Below, in pieces: positions 1-9,457 of a DNA stretch of 64,000 bases. Both the position numbers and the translations under genes were made by a program. The notes beneath the pieces are model-generated. The model was not told the origin of the DNA. It saw only the letters and a list, made by a program, of their open reading frames with translations, and made no database searches. Numbering within the stretch: the first letter of the stretch is position 1; each line of letters opens with the position of its first letter. Origin of the DNA: Paracoccus sp. MC1862 (lineage in GTDB: Bacteria; Pseudomonadota; Alphaproteobacteria; Rhodobacterales; Rhodobacteraceae); contig NZ_CP067225.1 in assembly GCF_016617715.1 (NCBI RefSeq), forward strand, positions 1,178,001-1,242,000, read 5' to 3'.

Positions 1-129
1 CAGAAGCTGTTCGCGGCTGGCCATGCCAAGGGCAAGCTGATCACGCTGGACAGCGCCACGCAGGGGGCGGGCATCCCCTTCCATCCGGGCGCCGAACGCT
101 TCTACAAGGAGGCCGGCAAGCTCGAATGA
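1..129 (+). CDS. TAXI-family TRAP transporter solute-binding protein, C-terminal end (partial)
   Basis: The window opens inside a gene; 42 codons and a TGA stop are visible. The tail contains IPFHPGAERFYKEAG, which matches the conserved end of TAXI-type (TRAP-associated extracytoplasmic immunogenic) periplasmic binding proteins. Such proteins capture a small organic acid or amino acid and pass it to a fused TRAP permease. The next gene is exactly such a fused permease, which supports the call. The substrate cannot be inferred from this fragment. A hairpin follows the stop codon. Confidence 0.8.
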   Translation, partial: QKLFAAGHAKGKLITLDSATQGAGIPFHPGAERFYKEAGKLE

Positions 130-149
130 GCCGGGCCTGACCCACGGAA

Positions 150-177
150 GGACGCGGCCGGTCTCCGGTCCGCGTCC
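150..177 (+). terminator. Hairpin between the TRAP binding-protein and permease genes
   Basis: An 8-bp inverted repeat (GGACGCGG / CCGCGTCC) with extra internal pairing is followed by a short interrupted T run. It lies 20 nt after the binding-protein stop and 32 nt before the permease start. It is probably a leaky terminator or 3'-end stabiliser that keeps permease expression below that of the binding protein. Confidence 0.6.
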
Positions 178-209
178 TTTGTCATTGATCCGCAACGCAG
201 GACACCAGA

Positions 210-2276
210 ATGACCGACGCACCCCGCCAGCTTTCCGAAGCCGAACTGCGCGCGCTCGAGGAGGAATACGATCCCGAGGCCCGCTTCCGCACGGTCACGC
301 GCCCCGTCGCGATCCTGTCCGGGGTGATCCTGTTCCTGCTGTCGGTCTATCACTTCTACACCGCCGGCTTCGGCATCCCGCGCGCCACGACCCATCGCGG
401 CCTGCACATGGGCGTGTCGCTGTTCGTGATCTTCCTGTCCTTCTCGGCGCTGGCTCGCAACCGCCACAAGACGGACGGATTCGCCATCCTCGGCGTGCCG
501 GTGACGGACTGGCTTCTGGGGATCGGGGGGGCGGTCAGCGCCTTCTACGTGCCGTGGATCTATGACCAGCTTGCCTTCCGGGTCGGCAACCCGCTGCCCA
601 TCGACATCGTCATGGGCACGATCCTGCTGGTCGCGCTGCTGGAGGCCGTGCGCCGGTCCATGGGCTGGCCGCTGCCGGTGATTGCGCTGTGCTTCATCGC
701 CTATGCCTATTTCGGGCGCTCGATGCCCGGCATCCTGGTCCATCCGGGCGCGGACTGGGCGAACATCATCAACCACCTCTACCTGACCTCGCAGGGCATC
801 TACGGCACCGCGCTGGGCGTGATCGCGACCTATGTGTTCCACTTCGTCCTGTTCGGGGTGATGGCGCAGAAGATCGGGCTGGGGCAGTTGTTCATCGATC
901 TTGCGACCGCACTGACCGGGCGCTTCGCGGGGGGACCGGCCAAGGTCTCGGTCGTGTCCTCTGCCATGCTGGGGACGATCTCGGGGTCCTCCATCGCCAA
1001 CACGGTGACGACCGGCGCGCTGACCATCCCGGCGATGATCAAGATCGGCTTCAAGCGCCATTTCGCCGCCGCCGTCGAGGCCGCCTCGTCCACCGGCGGC
1101 CAGATCACGCCCCCGGTCATGGGGGCCGTGGCCTTCCTGATGGTGGAATACCTCGGCATCCCGCTGCGGACGATCCTGATCGCGGCCATCGTCCCCGCCT
1201 TCATGCATTTCTTCGGCGTGCTGGTGCAGGTCCATCTTGAGGCCAAGCGCCTTGGCATCCGGGGCCTGCGGGCCGAGGAACTGCCAAAGGCCGGCAAGGT
1301 CCTGCGCGAGGGCTGGCTGTCCATCCTGCCGCTGGTCCTGCTGGTCTGGATGCTGATGTCGGGCCGCACGCCCTTCCTGTCGGCCTTCTCGGCCATCGCG
1401 GCCTGCATCGTGGTCTATGTGATCCAGCGCGTCATGGCCGCCGGCGTCGTCGGGGGCCTCAAGGAAACCGCCGCCGGCCTTTACGAGGGCTTCGTCTCGG
1501 GCGCACGGCAGTCGCTGGCCGTGACCGCTGCGGCCGCTCTGGTGGGCGTGGTGATCGGCGTCGTCACCCTGACCGGCGTCGGCTTCAAGATCGCCTTCAT
1601 GGTCACAAGCGTCGCGCAGAACTGGGCGATCTCGTTCCACGGGCTGCTGTCGGTCCTGCCGTTCGAGCTGTTCAGCATCGAGACGCTGTCGCTGCTGTTC
1701 ACGCTGGTGATGACGGCGGTGGTCTGCGTGCTGATGGGCTGCGGGGTGCCGACGACGGCGAACTACATCATCATGGTGGCCGTCGCCGCCCCCGTGCTGG
1801 GAATGATGAACGTCGAGCCTCTGGTGGCCCATTTCTTCGTCTTCTACTTCGGTGTGCTGGCCGACGTGACCCCGCCCGTGGCGCTTGCCGCCTATGCGGC
1901 TGCGGGGATCGCGGGGGCCAACGGCTTCAAGGCCGGGAACACGGCTTTCCGGCTGTCGATGGGCAAGGCGCTGGTGCCTTTCGTGTTCGTCTTCTCGCCC
2001 TCGCTGCTGATCGTAACGGAAGCCTTCACCCTGCCCGACTTCCTGCTGGCCTTCACCGGCGCGGTCCTGGGTATCATCGCCCTGTCCGCGGCGATCACGA
2101 ACTGGCTGCTGGGGCCGCTGCTGAAGATCGAGCGGTTGGCTCTGCCCATCGCCGCGCTGCTGATGATCGCGCCCGAGATCATCTCGACCCTGATCGGGGC
2201 CGCCATCCTCGGCGCTGTGACCCTGCGGCAGTACATGGCCGGGATGCGGGGTGAGGGGGTGCCCTCGGCCTTGTGA
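210..2276 (+). CDS. TRAP transporter fused permease subunit (TAXI type)
   Basis: A 688-residue, very hydrophobic protein fusing the small (DctQ-like) and large (DctM-like) membrane subunits of a tripartite ATP-independent periplasmic transporter. It would use the sodium or proton gradient to import the ligand held by the upstream binding protein. The first ~45 residues are charged and cytoplasmic, then many membrane segments follow. Glycine-rich DctM-type stretches such as GTISGSSIANTVTTGA (near 250-265) and GCGVPTTANY (near 510-520) are visible. ATG at 210 follows an AGGAC ribosome site. Length is normal for the fused class. The substrate is unknown. Confidence 0.92.
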   Translation: MTDAPRQLSEAELRALEEEYDPEARFRTVTRPVAILSGVILFLLSVYHFYTAGFGIPRATTHRGLHMGVSLFVIFLSFSALARNRHKTDGFAILGVPVTDWLLGIGGAVSAFYVPWIYDQLAFRVGNPLPIDIVMGTILLVALLEAVRRSMGWPLPVIALCFIAYAYFGRSMPGILVHPGADWANIINHLYLTSQGIYGTALGVIATYVFHFVLFGVMAQKIGLGQLFIDLATALTGRFAGGPAKVSVVSSAMLGTISGSSIANTVTTGALTIPAMIKIGFKRHFAAAVEAASSTGGQITPPVMGAVAFLMVEYLGIPLRTILIAAIVPAFMHFFGVLVQVHLEAKRLGIRGLRAEELPKAGKVLREGWLSILPLVLLVWMLMSGRTPFLSAFSAIAACIVVYVIQRVMAAGVVGGLKETAAGLYEGFVSGARQSLAVTAAAALVGVVIGVVTLTGVGFKIAFMVTSVAQNWAISFHGLLSVLPFELFSIETLSLLFTLVMTAVVCVLMGCGVPTTANYIIMVAVAAPVLGMMNVEPLVAHFFVFYFGVLADVTPPVALAAYAAAGIAGANGFKAGNTAFRLSMGKALVPFVFVFSPSLLIVTEAFTLPDFLLAFTGAVLGIIALSAAITNWLLGPLLKIERLALPIAALLMIAPEIISTLIGAAILGAVTLRQYMAGMRGEGVPSAL

Positions 2277-2294
2277 CCCCTCCGCCGCCGGCGA

Positions 2295-3806
2295 TCAGCG
2301 CCGCCGGTGGCGTACCAGCAGCACCGCTGCCAGTCCCAGCGCGCCAAGGCCCATGAACAGGTGACGGTTCGTCAGCCCCAGCCGGCTGCGGGCGCTGCGG
2401 CGATAGCGCGGGTCGAAGAAGCGGCTGCGTGACAAAAAACGCCCCAACGGGCCGGGGTCGCGGGGGACCAGCACCTCCAGCTGGCGAGGGCCTTCCGGGT
2501 TCAGCCGGTCGATGGCGGGGATCAGCCCGCCGCATTCCGCGATGACCGCCTGCACCCGGTCCACCGTCGAGCCGAGATGCTCGGCCAATAGATTGGCGCG
2601 GATGGTGCGGATGCGGTCGCGGTCGGCGTCCGTGCGCGCCAGCACGGCCACGTCCGCCTCGGTATCGAATCCCATGGAACGGCGGTCGATGTTGCTGGAC
2701 CCCACGCGCAGGAAGATGTCGTCCACGATCAGCAGCTTGGCATGGACATAGATCGGCTCGCCCGCGGCATTGACCGGATAAACCATGCGAAAGCGGCGGA
2801 AACGGTCGCGCGCCTGCAGCGCCAGCATCATCGTGCTTCGGGTCACATGCATCGCCGCATCCTCGAAGGCGCTCTGCGCCGCCTCGGGGTTGACCACCAG
2901 CACCTCGGGGCCATCCGGTTCGGCCAGCCGCTCGGCGACGGCGCGGGTGATGCTGTCGGCGGCGAAATACTGCGATTCGATGTAGATGCTGTGGCGGGCG
3001 GCGGCGATGGCATCGAGATAAAGCTGCTCGATCTCGTCCACGGCGGGGGTGTCGCGCTCGGGCGGCTCGGTGCGGGCGATGGCGACGGGCAGGTCGCGGA
3101 AATCGACGGCGACCTTTTCGGGCCAGAGATCGGCAGGCGCGGGATCGGGCACCGGCTCGGGCAAGGGCGCGTCATTGGCGCGCAGCCAGCGAGCGCGGGC
3201 AAGCTCGCCCAAGGCCTGCGCCGCAGGGCCGGTCATCATCGCGGTGGCGTCGTGCCAGGGCTGGGCGATCTCGCCCGAGCGCAGCCGCCGGCGCGGGTCG
3301 CCCGACAGATGCTCGGGCGTGTCCCAGCGGCCTTCCGTCACATCAAGGCCGCCGCAGAAGGCCAGGGCATCGTCCACGACCACGATCTTCTGGTGATGGC
3401 AGGCCCCGATCGGATGGCGGCCATCAAAGGCCAGATGGATCTGGTCGGGCGACATCAGCTTGATGCGAAAAGCCGGGATCGCCCGCCCCGGCGCGATCAG
3501 GGCGCCCCCGCTCCATTTCAGCAGGTAGATGTCAAGGCCGGGGCGGCGTTCCACCAGCGCGTCGAGGAACAGGCCGACCTCGTTCGGCAACCCGTCGGTG
3601 GCGTTCCCCTGGGCGTCGCTGTCGCCGGGCAGCATCTCGATCTCGAAGTCGAAATCCCAGCCGATCATCACGACCAGGTGCCGTGCCGACATAAGCGCCT
3701 GCCGCAGGGCGCGGAAATAGGCCTGCCCGTCTACGATCAGGGACAGGCGGTCGGCGGAGGCCACCCGCCAGCAGTTGCGGCCCGGGGCAAGGGAAAGATG
3801 CGTCAT
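2295..3806 (-). CDS. Phospholipase D-like protein (cardiolipin synthase-type, two HKD motifs)
   Basis: A 503-residue phospholipase D superfamily protein. Two HKD catalytic motifs are intact: H138-x-K140-x4-D145 (HQKIVVVDD) and H355-x-K357-x4-D362 (HAKLLIVDD), each followed by the usual GG/GS-N segment. A hydrophobic segment near the C-terminus (about 478-498) followed by arginines could anchor it in the membrane. These enzymes transfer or hydrolyse phosphatidyl groups; cardiolipin synthesis or lipid turnover are the likely roles, but substrate is not determined by motif. The frame is open up to 3959, but MTHLSLAP at 3806 gives the expected family N-terminus. A possible EcfG-type promoter lies just upstream. 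Confidence 0.88.
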   Translation of the reverse strand: MTHLSLAPGRNCWRVASADRLSLIVDGQAYFRALRQALMSARHLVVMIGWDFDFEIEMLPGDSDAQGNATDGLPNEVGLFLDALVERRPGLDIYLLKWSGGALIAPGRAIPAFRIKLMSPDQIHLAFDGRHPIGACHHQKIVVVDDALAFCGGLDVTEGRWDTPEHLSGDPRRRLRSGEIAQPWHDATAMMTGPAAQALGELARARWLRANDAPLPEPVPDPAPADLWPEKVAVDFRDLPVAIARTEPPERDTPAVDEIEQLYLDAIAAARHSIYIESQYFAADSITRAVAERLAEPDGPEVLVVNPEAAQSAFEDAAMHVTRSTMMLALQARDRFRRFRMVYPVNAAGEPIYVHAKLLIVDDIFLRVGSSNIDRRSMGFDTEADVAVLARTDADRDRIRTIRANLLAEHLGSTVDRVQAVIAECGGLIPAIDRLNPEGPRQLEVLVPRDPGPLGRFLSRSRFFDPRYRRSARSRLGLTNRHLFMGLGALGLAAVLLVRHRRR

Positions 3807-3838
3807 GATCCATCGGGGAAAACGGTCTGCACCGCCGC

Positions 3839-3863
3839 AACTATCTGGAACGGCTTGGGTTCC
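3839..3863 (-). promoter_or_regulatory. Possible EcfG-type stress promoter for the PLD gene
   Basis: Reading leftward, GGAAC (3859-3863) is separated by 16 nt from AGTT (3839-3842), ending 33 nt upstream of the start codon. The alphaproteobacterial general-stress sigma consensus is GGAAC-N16/17-CGTT, so there is one mismatch in the -10. The -35 also sits in a GGAAC/GTTCC palindrome, so chance is possible. Confidence 0.35.
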
Positions 3864-3958
3864 GCTGCGGCAAGGCGCCGCCGGGTGCCTGCGCGATTGA
3901 ACCCGCCCGGCCAAGGCTTCATTATCCCGGCGACCACGCCTTCCAAGGAGCATCGGCA

Positions 3959-4783
3959 ATGACCATTCGCAGCATCATGACGACCTATCTCGGGAACGGA
4001 GGCGGCGAGGGGGCGCTGCGCATGGCGATCCAGATGGCGCAGAAATACGACGCCTGGATTACCGCCGTTTTGTGGCAGGCACCCAATCCGATGCGAAGCC
4101 GCCCCGCCCCCTTCTTCACGCGCGAGATCGACCGGATGCTCGACCAGGCGGAATCCGACTTCGCGGCGCAGCGCCGCGAGGCCTTCACCGCCCGCGTGAC
4201 CGAGGCGGGGCTGCAGGACCGGGCCGAGTTCGTCGAGATCAAGGGCCACCGCGCCAACAGCATCGCCGAGGCCGCCCGCGGCCATGACATCGTCGTGATG
4301 GGAAGCTCGCTGACCGGCTCGCGCACGGGCGATTTCGCCACCCGCGCCGATGTCGTGGCCCTGCGCAGCGGCTGCCCCGTTCTGATTGTGCCGCCCGGCT
4401 ATGATGCGCCCGCCATCGTGGAATCGGCGGTGGTTGCCTGGGACGGAAAGCGCGCCTCGGCCCGGGCACTGGCGGATGCGATGCATATCCTCGGCACCAA
4501 GGACCGCGTCACGCTGCTGGGGATCGGTGACGATCTGGGGCCGGATTACGCGCAGGACGTGCTGCTGCTGCTGTCGCGCCACGGGATCGAGGCCGAGCTG
4601 GTGGTGCGTCCCGCCGGTCCCGGCGGGATCGGCCGGACGATCCTGGATACCTGCGCCGATCTTGGCGCCGGGCAGCTCATCATGGGCGCCTATGAGCACA
4701 GCAAGTTCAGCGAGGACCTGCTGGGCGGCGTCACCCGGGATATCCTTGAGAACGCGACCCTGCCGGTGCTGATGTCGCACTGA
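3959..4783 (+). CDS. Universal stress protein, UspA family (tandem-domain size)
   Basis: A 274-residue cytoplasmic protein, about twice the length of a single Usp domain. The C-terminal half ends in the characteristic GAYEHSKFSEDLLGGVTRDIL followed by the LPVLMSH strand; the N-terminal half has a similar alpha/beta pattern with VVMGSSLTG near residue 118. Usp proteins bind nucleotides or small ligands and accumulate in stress or stationary phase. An AAGGAG ribosome site lies 8-9 nt before the ATG. It is divergent from the PLD gene across ~150 bp, and both may belong to a stress regulon. The exact role is unknown. Confidence 0.85.
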   Translation: MTIRSIMTTYLGNGGGEGALRMAIQMAQKYDAWITAVLWQAPNPMRSRPAPFFTREIDRMLDQAESDFAAQRREAFTARVTEAGLQDRAEFVEIKGHRANSIAEAARGHDIVVMGSSLTGSRTGDFATRADVVALRSGCPVLIVPPGYDAPAIVESAVVAWDGKRASARALADAMHILGTKDRVTLLGIGDDLGPDYAQDVLLLLSRHGIEAELVVRPAGPGGIGRTILDTCADLGAGQLIMGAYEHSKFSEDLLGGVTRDILENATLPVLMSH

Positions 4784-4805
4784 TCCCGCGTTCCCCGGCC
4801 GCCCG

Positions 4806-7382
4806 TCAGGCGGCGGCCGGTTCTACCTGGCGTTGCAGGATCAGCGGCAGCAACCCGCCTTGCCGCAGGGTCTGGACCTCCAGCGAGGTCTCGATGGCGG
4901 CGGCGGCGGCGATTTCCTCGACGCGGCCATCGGCGCGGCGGATGCGGACGGGGACCGGGCTGCGTGGGGCGAGGGTGGCGGGACCCGCGTCGATCTCGAT
5001 CAGGTCGTGGACGGAAAGGGCCAGCGTCCCGGGGGTCACGCCTTCGGGCAGGCGCAGGGGCAGGACGCCCATGCCGATCAGGTTGGCGCGGTGGATGCGC
5101 TCGAAGCTGACCGCCAGCACGGCGCGGGCACCCAGCAGCGCCACGCCCTTGGCCGCCCAGTCGCGCGACGAGCCCATGCCGTATCGCTCGCCCGCGACCA
5201 CGACGACGGGTTGGGCATCGGCACGGTAACGCTCGGCCGCCTGCCACAGCGGCAGCATCTGCCCGTCCGGCAGCACGGTCGAGCCGGGGGGGATGCCCTC
5301 GCCCAGCATGTTCCTGACGTTGCGGTTGGTGAACAACCCGCGCAGCATCGCCTCCCAGTTGCCGCGGCGGGATGAGAAGACGTTCAGATCGCGCGGATTT
5401 TGCCCGCGCTGGATCAGATGGTCGCCCGCCTCGCCTTTGGCCGGGATCGCACCCGCGGGCGAGATGTGGTCGGTGGTGATGTCGTCGCCCACGATCAGGA
5501 TGGGCCGCGCCGCATAGGTGCCCAGCCGCGAGGCTTCGTCGAAGGAGGCGAAGGGCGGGCGACGGATGTAGGTGGACGCCTCGTCCCAAAGGAACAGGGC
5601 CGTGTCGGGCGCATCGAGTTCGGCCCACATGCGGCTTGATTCCGCCTCGTCATAGGCGGCGGCAAAGTCGTCCGCATCAGCGGCGCGGGCGAGCGCCGCG
5701 TCGATCTCGGCCCCCGTGGGCCAGAGGTCGGACAGCCGCACGCCCGGCGCAATCTCGTCCCGCAGGATGTCGCGTTCCACGTCGCCCGCCAGCGCGAAGG
5801 CCACGACCAGCGGCGGCGAGGCGAGGAAGCCTGCCTCAAGCTGCGGATGCACGCGGCCGGGGAAGTTGCGGTTGCCTGACAGGACGGCCACCTGCAGGCG
5901 GCCCTTCCCCAGCGCCTCTTGCGACAGGGCGGTGAGTTGCCCCGAGTTGCCGATGCAGGTCGTGCAGCCGAAGCCGACGATGCCGAAGCCCACCGCCTCA
6001 AGGTCATCGAGCAGCCCCGCACGTTCCAGATAGCGCTGTGCCGTGGGCGATCCCGGGGCAAGCGAGGTCTTGACCCAAGGGGCCGGGGTCAGGCCGCGTT
6101 CGCGCGCCTTGCGCGCGACCAGACCCGCTGCGACCAGCAGGCGGGGATCGGTGGTGTTGGTGCAGGAGGTGATGGCGGCGATGGCGACGGCACCGTCGGG
6201 CATCTCGCCTGCGGACACCGGCTTTGGCGAGCCTCCCCGCACCTCGGCCGCGCCTGCTGCCGTGGCCGAGGCCGGCAGGCGATCCTGCGGGCGGCGAGGG
6301 CCGGCGACGCTGATCTCGACCGAGGAAAGGTCGAGCTCCACCACCTGCGAGAAACGCGGCGTTTCTTCTGCCTCGAACCAGAGGCCCTGACGGCGGCAGT
6401 AGGCTTCCACCCGCGCGACATGATCCGGGCTGCGGCCGGTGGCGGTCAGGTAGTCCAGCACCGCCTGATCGACGGGGAAGAAGCCGGTGTTCGCGCCGAA
6501 CTCGGGCGTCATGTTGGCGATCACGGCGCGGTCGCCCGCGGACAGGGCCGACACGCCCGGCCCGAAGAACTCGACGAAGCGGTCGGCCAAGTCGATGCCG
6601 CGCAGGATCTGCGTGACCGTCAGCGCAAGGTCGGTGGCGGTCACGCCCTCGGGCAAGCGCCCCGTCAGCCGCATCCCCACCACGTCGGGGACGCGCAGCA
6701 TCACGGGCATCCCGAAGAAGACGCTTTCCGCCTCGATCCCGCCGACGCCCCATGCGAGAACGCCGATGCCGTTCACCATCGGCGTGTGGCTGTCGGTGCC
6801 GATCATGGCGTCAGGCATCAGCCAGCCGTCGCGGGCCTGAATCACAGTCGCCAGCCGCTCCATGTTCAGGGTGTGCATGATGCCGGTCCCCGGAGGATGC
6901 ACACGGAAGTTCCGCAGGCTGTTCGTCGCCCATTTCATGAAGCGGTAACGCTCGGCGTTGCGGCGGTATTCGTTGGCAAGGTTGCGCGCCATCGCCCCCC
7001 TGCCCCCGAAGAAATCTACCGCCAGCGAATGGTCGGTCGAGACATCGACCGGCAGCACCGGGTTCAGCAGCATCGGGTCGTGCCCCGCCTCGGCCAAGGC
7101 CGAGCGCATCCCGGCGATGTCCACCAGCGCTGGCCCGCAGGTCGTGTCATGCATCAGCACCCGACCGGGCAGGAAGGGGATTTCCGCATCCGTTGGCCCG
7201 TCCAGCGCCGCCAGGATCGCGTCCCGCGCAGCAGGCGCGTCCGCACCCCCCGTCCGCAGCACGTTTTCCAGCAGGATGCGGTGGATATGCGGCATCCAGG
7301 CCAGCCGCCCGCCCGCCGCCGCGGGCAGGTCGATGATGCGCCAGTCGGTGCCGGCGGTGCGAAGGGTCATCTCGTGGGTCAT
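4806..7382 (-). CDS. acnA: Aconitate hydratase, AcnA/AcnD type, in a tricarboxylate-transport operon
   Basis: An 858-residue monomeric aconitase that interconverts citrate, cis-aconitate and isocitrate with a [4Fe-4S] cluster. The three cluster cysteines are present: C407 in ITSCTNTTDP and C473/C476 in GFGCTTCIGNSG. The swivel-domain loop YGMGSSRDWAAKG is also visible. It is somewhat shorter than typical housekeeping AcnA (~890). It lies 45 nt after tctA and in the same direction, so it is probably the last gene of the tctCBA transcript. That suggests a dedicated copy for an imported tricarboxylate, although an AcnD-like role on 2-methylcitrate cannot be excluded. Confidence 0.88.
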   Translation of the reverse strand: MTHEMTLRTAGTDWRIIDLPAAAGGRLAWMPHIHRILLENVLRTGGADAPAARDAILAALDGPTDAEIPFLPGRVLMHDTTCGPALVDIAGMRSALAEAGHDPMLLNPVLPVDVSTDHSLAVDFFGGRGAMARNLANEYRRNAERYRFMKWATNSLRNFRVHPPGTGIMHTLNMERLATVIQARDGWLMPDAMIGTDSHTPMVNGIGVLAWGVGGIEAESVFFGMPVMLRVPDVVGMRLTGRLPEGVTATDLALTVTQILRGIDLADRFVEFFGPGVSALSAGDRAVIANMTPEFGANTGFFPVDQAVLDYLTATGRSPDHVARVEAYCRRQGLWFEAEETPRFSQVVELDLSSVEISVAGPRRPQDRLPASATAAGAAEVRGGSPKPVSAGEMPDGAVAIAAITSCTNTTDPRLLVAAGLVARKARERGLTPAPWVKTSLAPGSPTAQRYLERAGLLDDLEAVGFGIVGFGCTTCIGNSGQLTALSQEALGKGRLQVAVLSGNRNFPGRVHPQLEAGFLASPPLVVAFALAGDVERDILRDEIAPGVRLSDLWPTGAEIDAALARAADADDFAAAYDEAESSRMWAELDAPDTALFLWDEASTYIRRPPFASFDEASRLGTYAARPILIVGDDITTDHISPAGAIPAKGEAGDHLIQRGQNPRDLNVFSSRRGNWEAMLRGLFTNRNVRNMLGEGIPPGSTVLPDGQMLPLWQAAERYRADAQPVVVVAGERYGMGSSRDWAAKGVALLGARAVLAVSFERIHRANLIGMGVLPLRLPEGVTPGTLALSVHDLIEIDAGPATLAPRSPVPVRIRRADGRVEEIAAAAAIETSLEVQTLRQGGLLPLILQRQVEPAAA

Positions 7383-7427
7383 GGTCTATCCGTGATGACA
7401 GGCGCCCCATGGGGGCATGTCCCTGTC

Positions 7428-8927
7428 TCAGTCCTCGTCCTGCCGGAAGCGCGCCAGTCCCCGAAAGACGAAGGGCGCGATCAGGGCGATCGTGGCGATC
7501 GCGATCATGATGGCCGATCCGGGGTGCTGCAGCAGGATCATGGGGTCGCCGAGGCTCATCTGCAAGGCGCGGCGCAACTGGCTGTCGGCCATGGGTCCCA
7601 GGATCAGCCCCACGACCACCGGCGCCACCGGGTAATCGTATCGTCGCATCAGGAAGCCCAGAACGCCGAAGGCCGACAGCAGCAGCAGTTCCACGACCGA
7701 GGGGTTCGCGGCGATGGTCCCCATCGTGGCGAAGACCAGGATGCCCGCGTAAAGCCAGGGCATGGGGATCTTCAGAAGTTGCACCCAGACCCCCACCAGC
7801 GGCAGGTTCAAGACCAGCAGCATGATGTTGGCGATGAACAGCGAGGCGATCAGCCCCCAGACCAGATCGGCGTGCTGGACGAACAGCAGCGGGCCGGGCT
7901 GGATGTTGTATTGCTGGAACCCCGCCAGCATCACCGCCGCCGTGGCCGAGGTCGGCAGACCCAGCGTCAGCAGCGGCACCAGCGATCCGGCGGCGGATGC
8001 GTTGTTGGCGGCCTCGGGTCCGGCCACGCCCTCGATGGCGCCATGGCCGAACTCCTCGGGATGCTTCGACAGCCTGCGTTCCGTGGTGTAGCTGAGGAAG
8101 GTCGGGATTTCCGCGCCGCCCGCCGGCAGCGCGCCGATGGGGAAGCCGATGCCCGCGCCGCGCAGCCAAGGCTTCCACGACCGCGCCCAATCCTTGCGGG
8201 TCATCCAGATCGAGCCCTTGATCGGGATCGGCTTTTCCGGCGCAAAGGCATGGCGGGAGGCGACATGCAGCGCCTCGCCGATGGCAAAGAGGCCCACGGC
8301 CAGAGTCGTGACCTCGATCCCGTCGAACAAATTCGGGACGCCGAAGGCCAGCCGCGTCTGGCCGGTCAACTGGTCGATGCCGATCAGCCCCAGCCAGAGG
8401 CCGATGGCAAGGCTGGTCAGGCCGCGCAGGGGCGATGATCCGAAGGTCGCCGATACGGTGACAAAGGCGATCAGCATCAGCCCGAAATAGTCCCATGGCC
8501 CGAAGCGGACGGCCAGCTTGACGAGGATCGGCGCGAGGAAAGCAAGCCCGATGGTCGCGATCAGCGCGGCCACGAAGGACCCGATGGCGGCAGTGGCCAG
8601 GGCCGGGCCGCCCCGGCCCTTGCGGGCCATCTTGTTGCCCTCAAGCGCGGTGACGACGGACGCGGCCTCTCCGGGCGTGTTCAGCAGGATCGCGGTGGTC
8701 GAGCCGCCATACATTCCGCCGTAATAGATGCCCGCGAACATGATGATCGAGCCGCCGGGGTCGAGCTTGAAGGTCACGGGCAGCAGCAGCGCGACCGTCA
8801 GCGCCGGGCCGATCCCCGGCAGCACGCCGACCATGGTACCCAAGAGGACGCCGATGGCCGCGAAGGCAAGGTTCATCGGCTGGATGGCGATGGAAAACCC
8901 GTTCAGAAGCTGGATAAGCGCGTCCAT
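7428..8927 (-). CDS. tctA: Tripartite tricarboxylate transporter, large permease TctA
   Basis: A 499-residue membrane protein with about a dozen hydrophobic segments. It is the large permease of the TTT family, which imports citrate, tricarballylate and related acids using an ion gradient. Family signatures visible include [17 protein letters not shown] near residues 37-53, [20 protein letters not shown] near 68-88 and [14 protein letters not shown] near 325-340. It follows tctB by 7 nt, consistent with translational coupling, and precedes the aconitase gene. Length is typical. Confidence 0.95.
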   Translation of the reverse strand: MDALIQLLNGFSIAIQPMNLAFAAIGVLLGTMVGVLPGIGPALTVALLLPVTFKLDPGGSIIMFAGIYYGGMYGGSTTAILLNTPGEAASVVTALEGNKMARKGRGGPALATAAIGSFVAALIATIGLAFLAPILVKLAVRFGPWDYFGLMLIAFVTVSATFGSSPLRGLTSLAIGLWLGLIGIDQLTGQTRLAFGVPNLFDGIEVTTLAVGLFAIGEALHVASRHAFAPEKPIPIKGSIWMTRKDWARSWKPWLRGAGIGFPIGALPAGGAEIPTFLSYTTERRLSKHPEEFGHGAIEGVAGPEAANNASAAGSLVPLLTLGLPTSATAAVMLAGFQQYNIQPGPLLFVQHADLVWGLIASLFIANIMLLVLNLPLVGVWVQLLKIPMPWLYAGILVFATMGTIAANPSVVELLLLSAFGVLGFLMRRYDYPVAPVVVGLILGPMADSQLRRALQMSLGDPMILLQHPGSAIMIAIATIALIAPFVFRGLARFRQDED

Positions 8928-8934
8928 GGCGACC

Positions 8935-9402
8935 TCAGAACAGGCGTTCCAGCGGGCCCATGGGCAGCGCCAGTTGCAGAAGCTTGTTGAACATCAGGAA
9001 GACCCCGGTCGAGATAACAGCGCCGATGACCAGATCGGCGACAAGCGCCTGCCGTCCGAAGGCGCGTGCGGTCAGGGCAAAGAGCAGCGTCGAGCCGAGG
9101 ATGAAGCCGAGGCCCAGCCAGATCGAGCCGATCAGCCCGCCCAGCGCGAGCCCGATCCAGGCAACCCCGCTCCAGTCCGCGTGGTCGGCGGTGATGCCGG
9201 GGCGAAGGGCCGTGACCAGATGCGCAAGGCCCAGCACGGCCAGAAAGGCCGCGACGAAATAGGAAGCTGCATCTGCGCCGACCCCGTAGTTCGAGCGGAT
9301 GCTCATGCCCCTCGCGTCGAACCAAGTGATCGCGGCCAGCGCGATCAGGCCGACGCCGATGATCGCCGTGGGGCGATGCAGGGCAGTTTGTCCCAGGTTC
9401 AT
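8935..9402 (-). CDS. tctB: Tripartite tricarboxylate transporter, small membrane subunit TctB
   Basis: A 155-residue protein with four predicted membrane helices, the size and topology of the small TTT subunit. Sequence conservation in TctB proteins is weak, so the call leans on topology and on its place between tctC and tctA. The N-terminus (residues 1-25) carries the first helix, followed by a short periplasmic [13 protein letters not shown] segment. A purine-rich GGGAGAGGGAAGG stretch directly before the ATG supplies the ribosome site. Confidence 0.9.
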   Translation of the reverse strand: MNLGQTALHRPTAIIGVGLIALAAITWFDARGMSIRSNYGVGADAASYFVAAFLAVLGLAHLVTALRPGITADHADWSGVAWIGLALGGLIGSIWLGLGFILGSTLLFALTARAFGRQALVADLVIGAVISTGVFLMFNKLLQLALPMGPLERLF

Positions 9403-9425
9403 CCTTCCCTCTCCCCTGAAAGAAA

Positions 9426-9450
9426 CGGGCGGGAAAAGCGTCCCCGCCCG
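9426..9450 (-). terminator. Hairpin between tctC and tctB
   Basis: Reading leftward, an 8-bp perfect stem (CGGGCGGG / CCCGCCCG) is followed by TTTCTTT. It lies directly after tctC and before tctB. As with the TRAP operon at the left end, this looks like an intercistronic attenuator that favours the binding protein over the membrane subunits. Confidence 0.6.
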
Positions 9451-9457
9451 GACCGGA

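Noticed and set aside
102..1832. A 576-codon open frame antisense to the TRAP permease, rich in His, Asp, Arg and Gly.
   Set aside because: It mirrors the codon pattern of the real gene on the other strand; high-G+C coding DNA routinely gives such frames, and no ribosome site or family sequence is present.
5919..8438. An 839-codon plus-strand frame across acnA and tctA.
   Set aside because: Low-complexity His/Arg/Gln-rich translation spanning two unrelated genes on the other strand.
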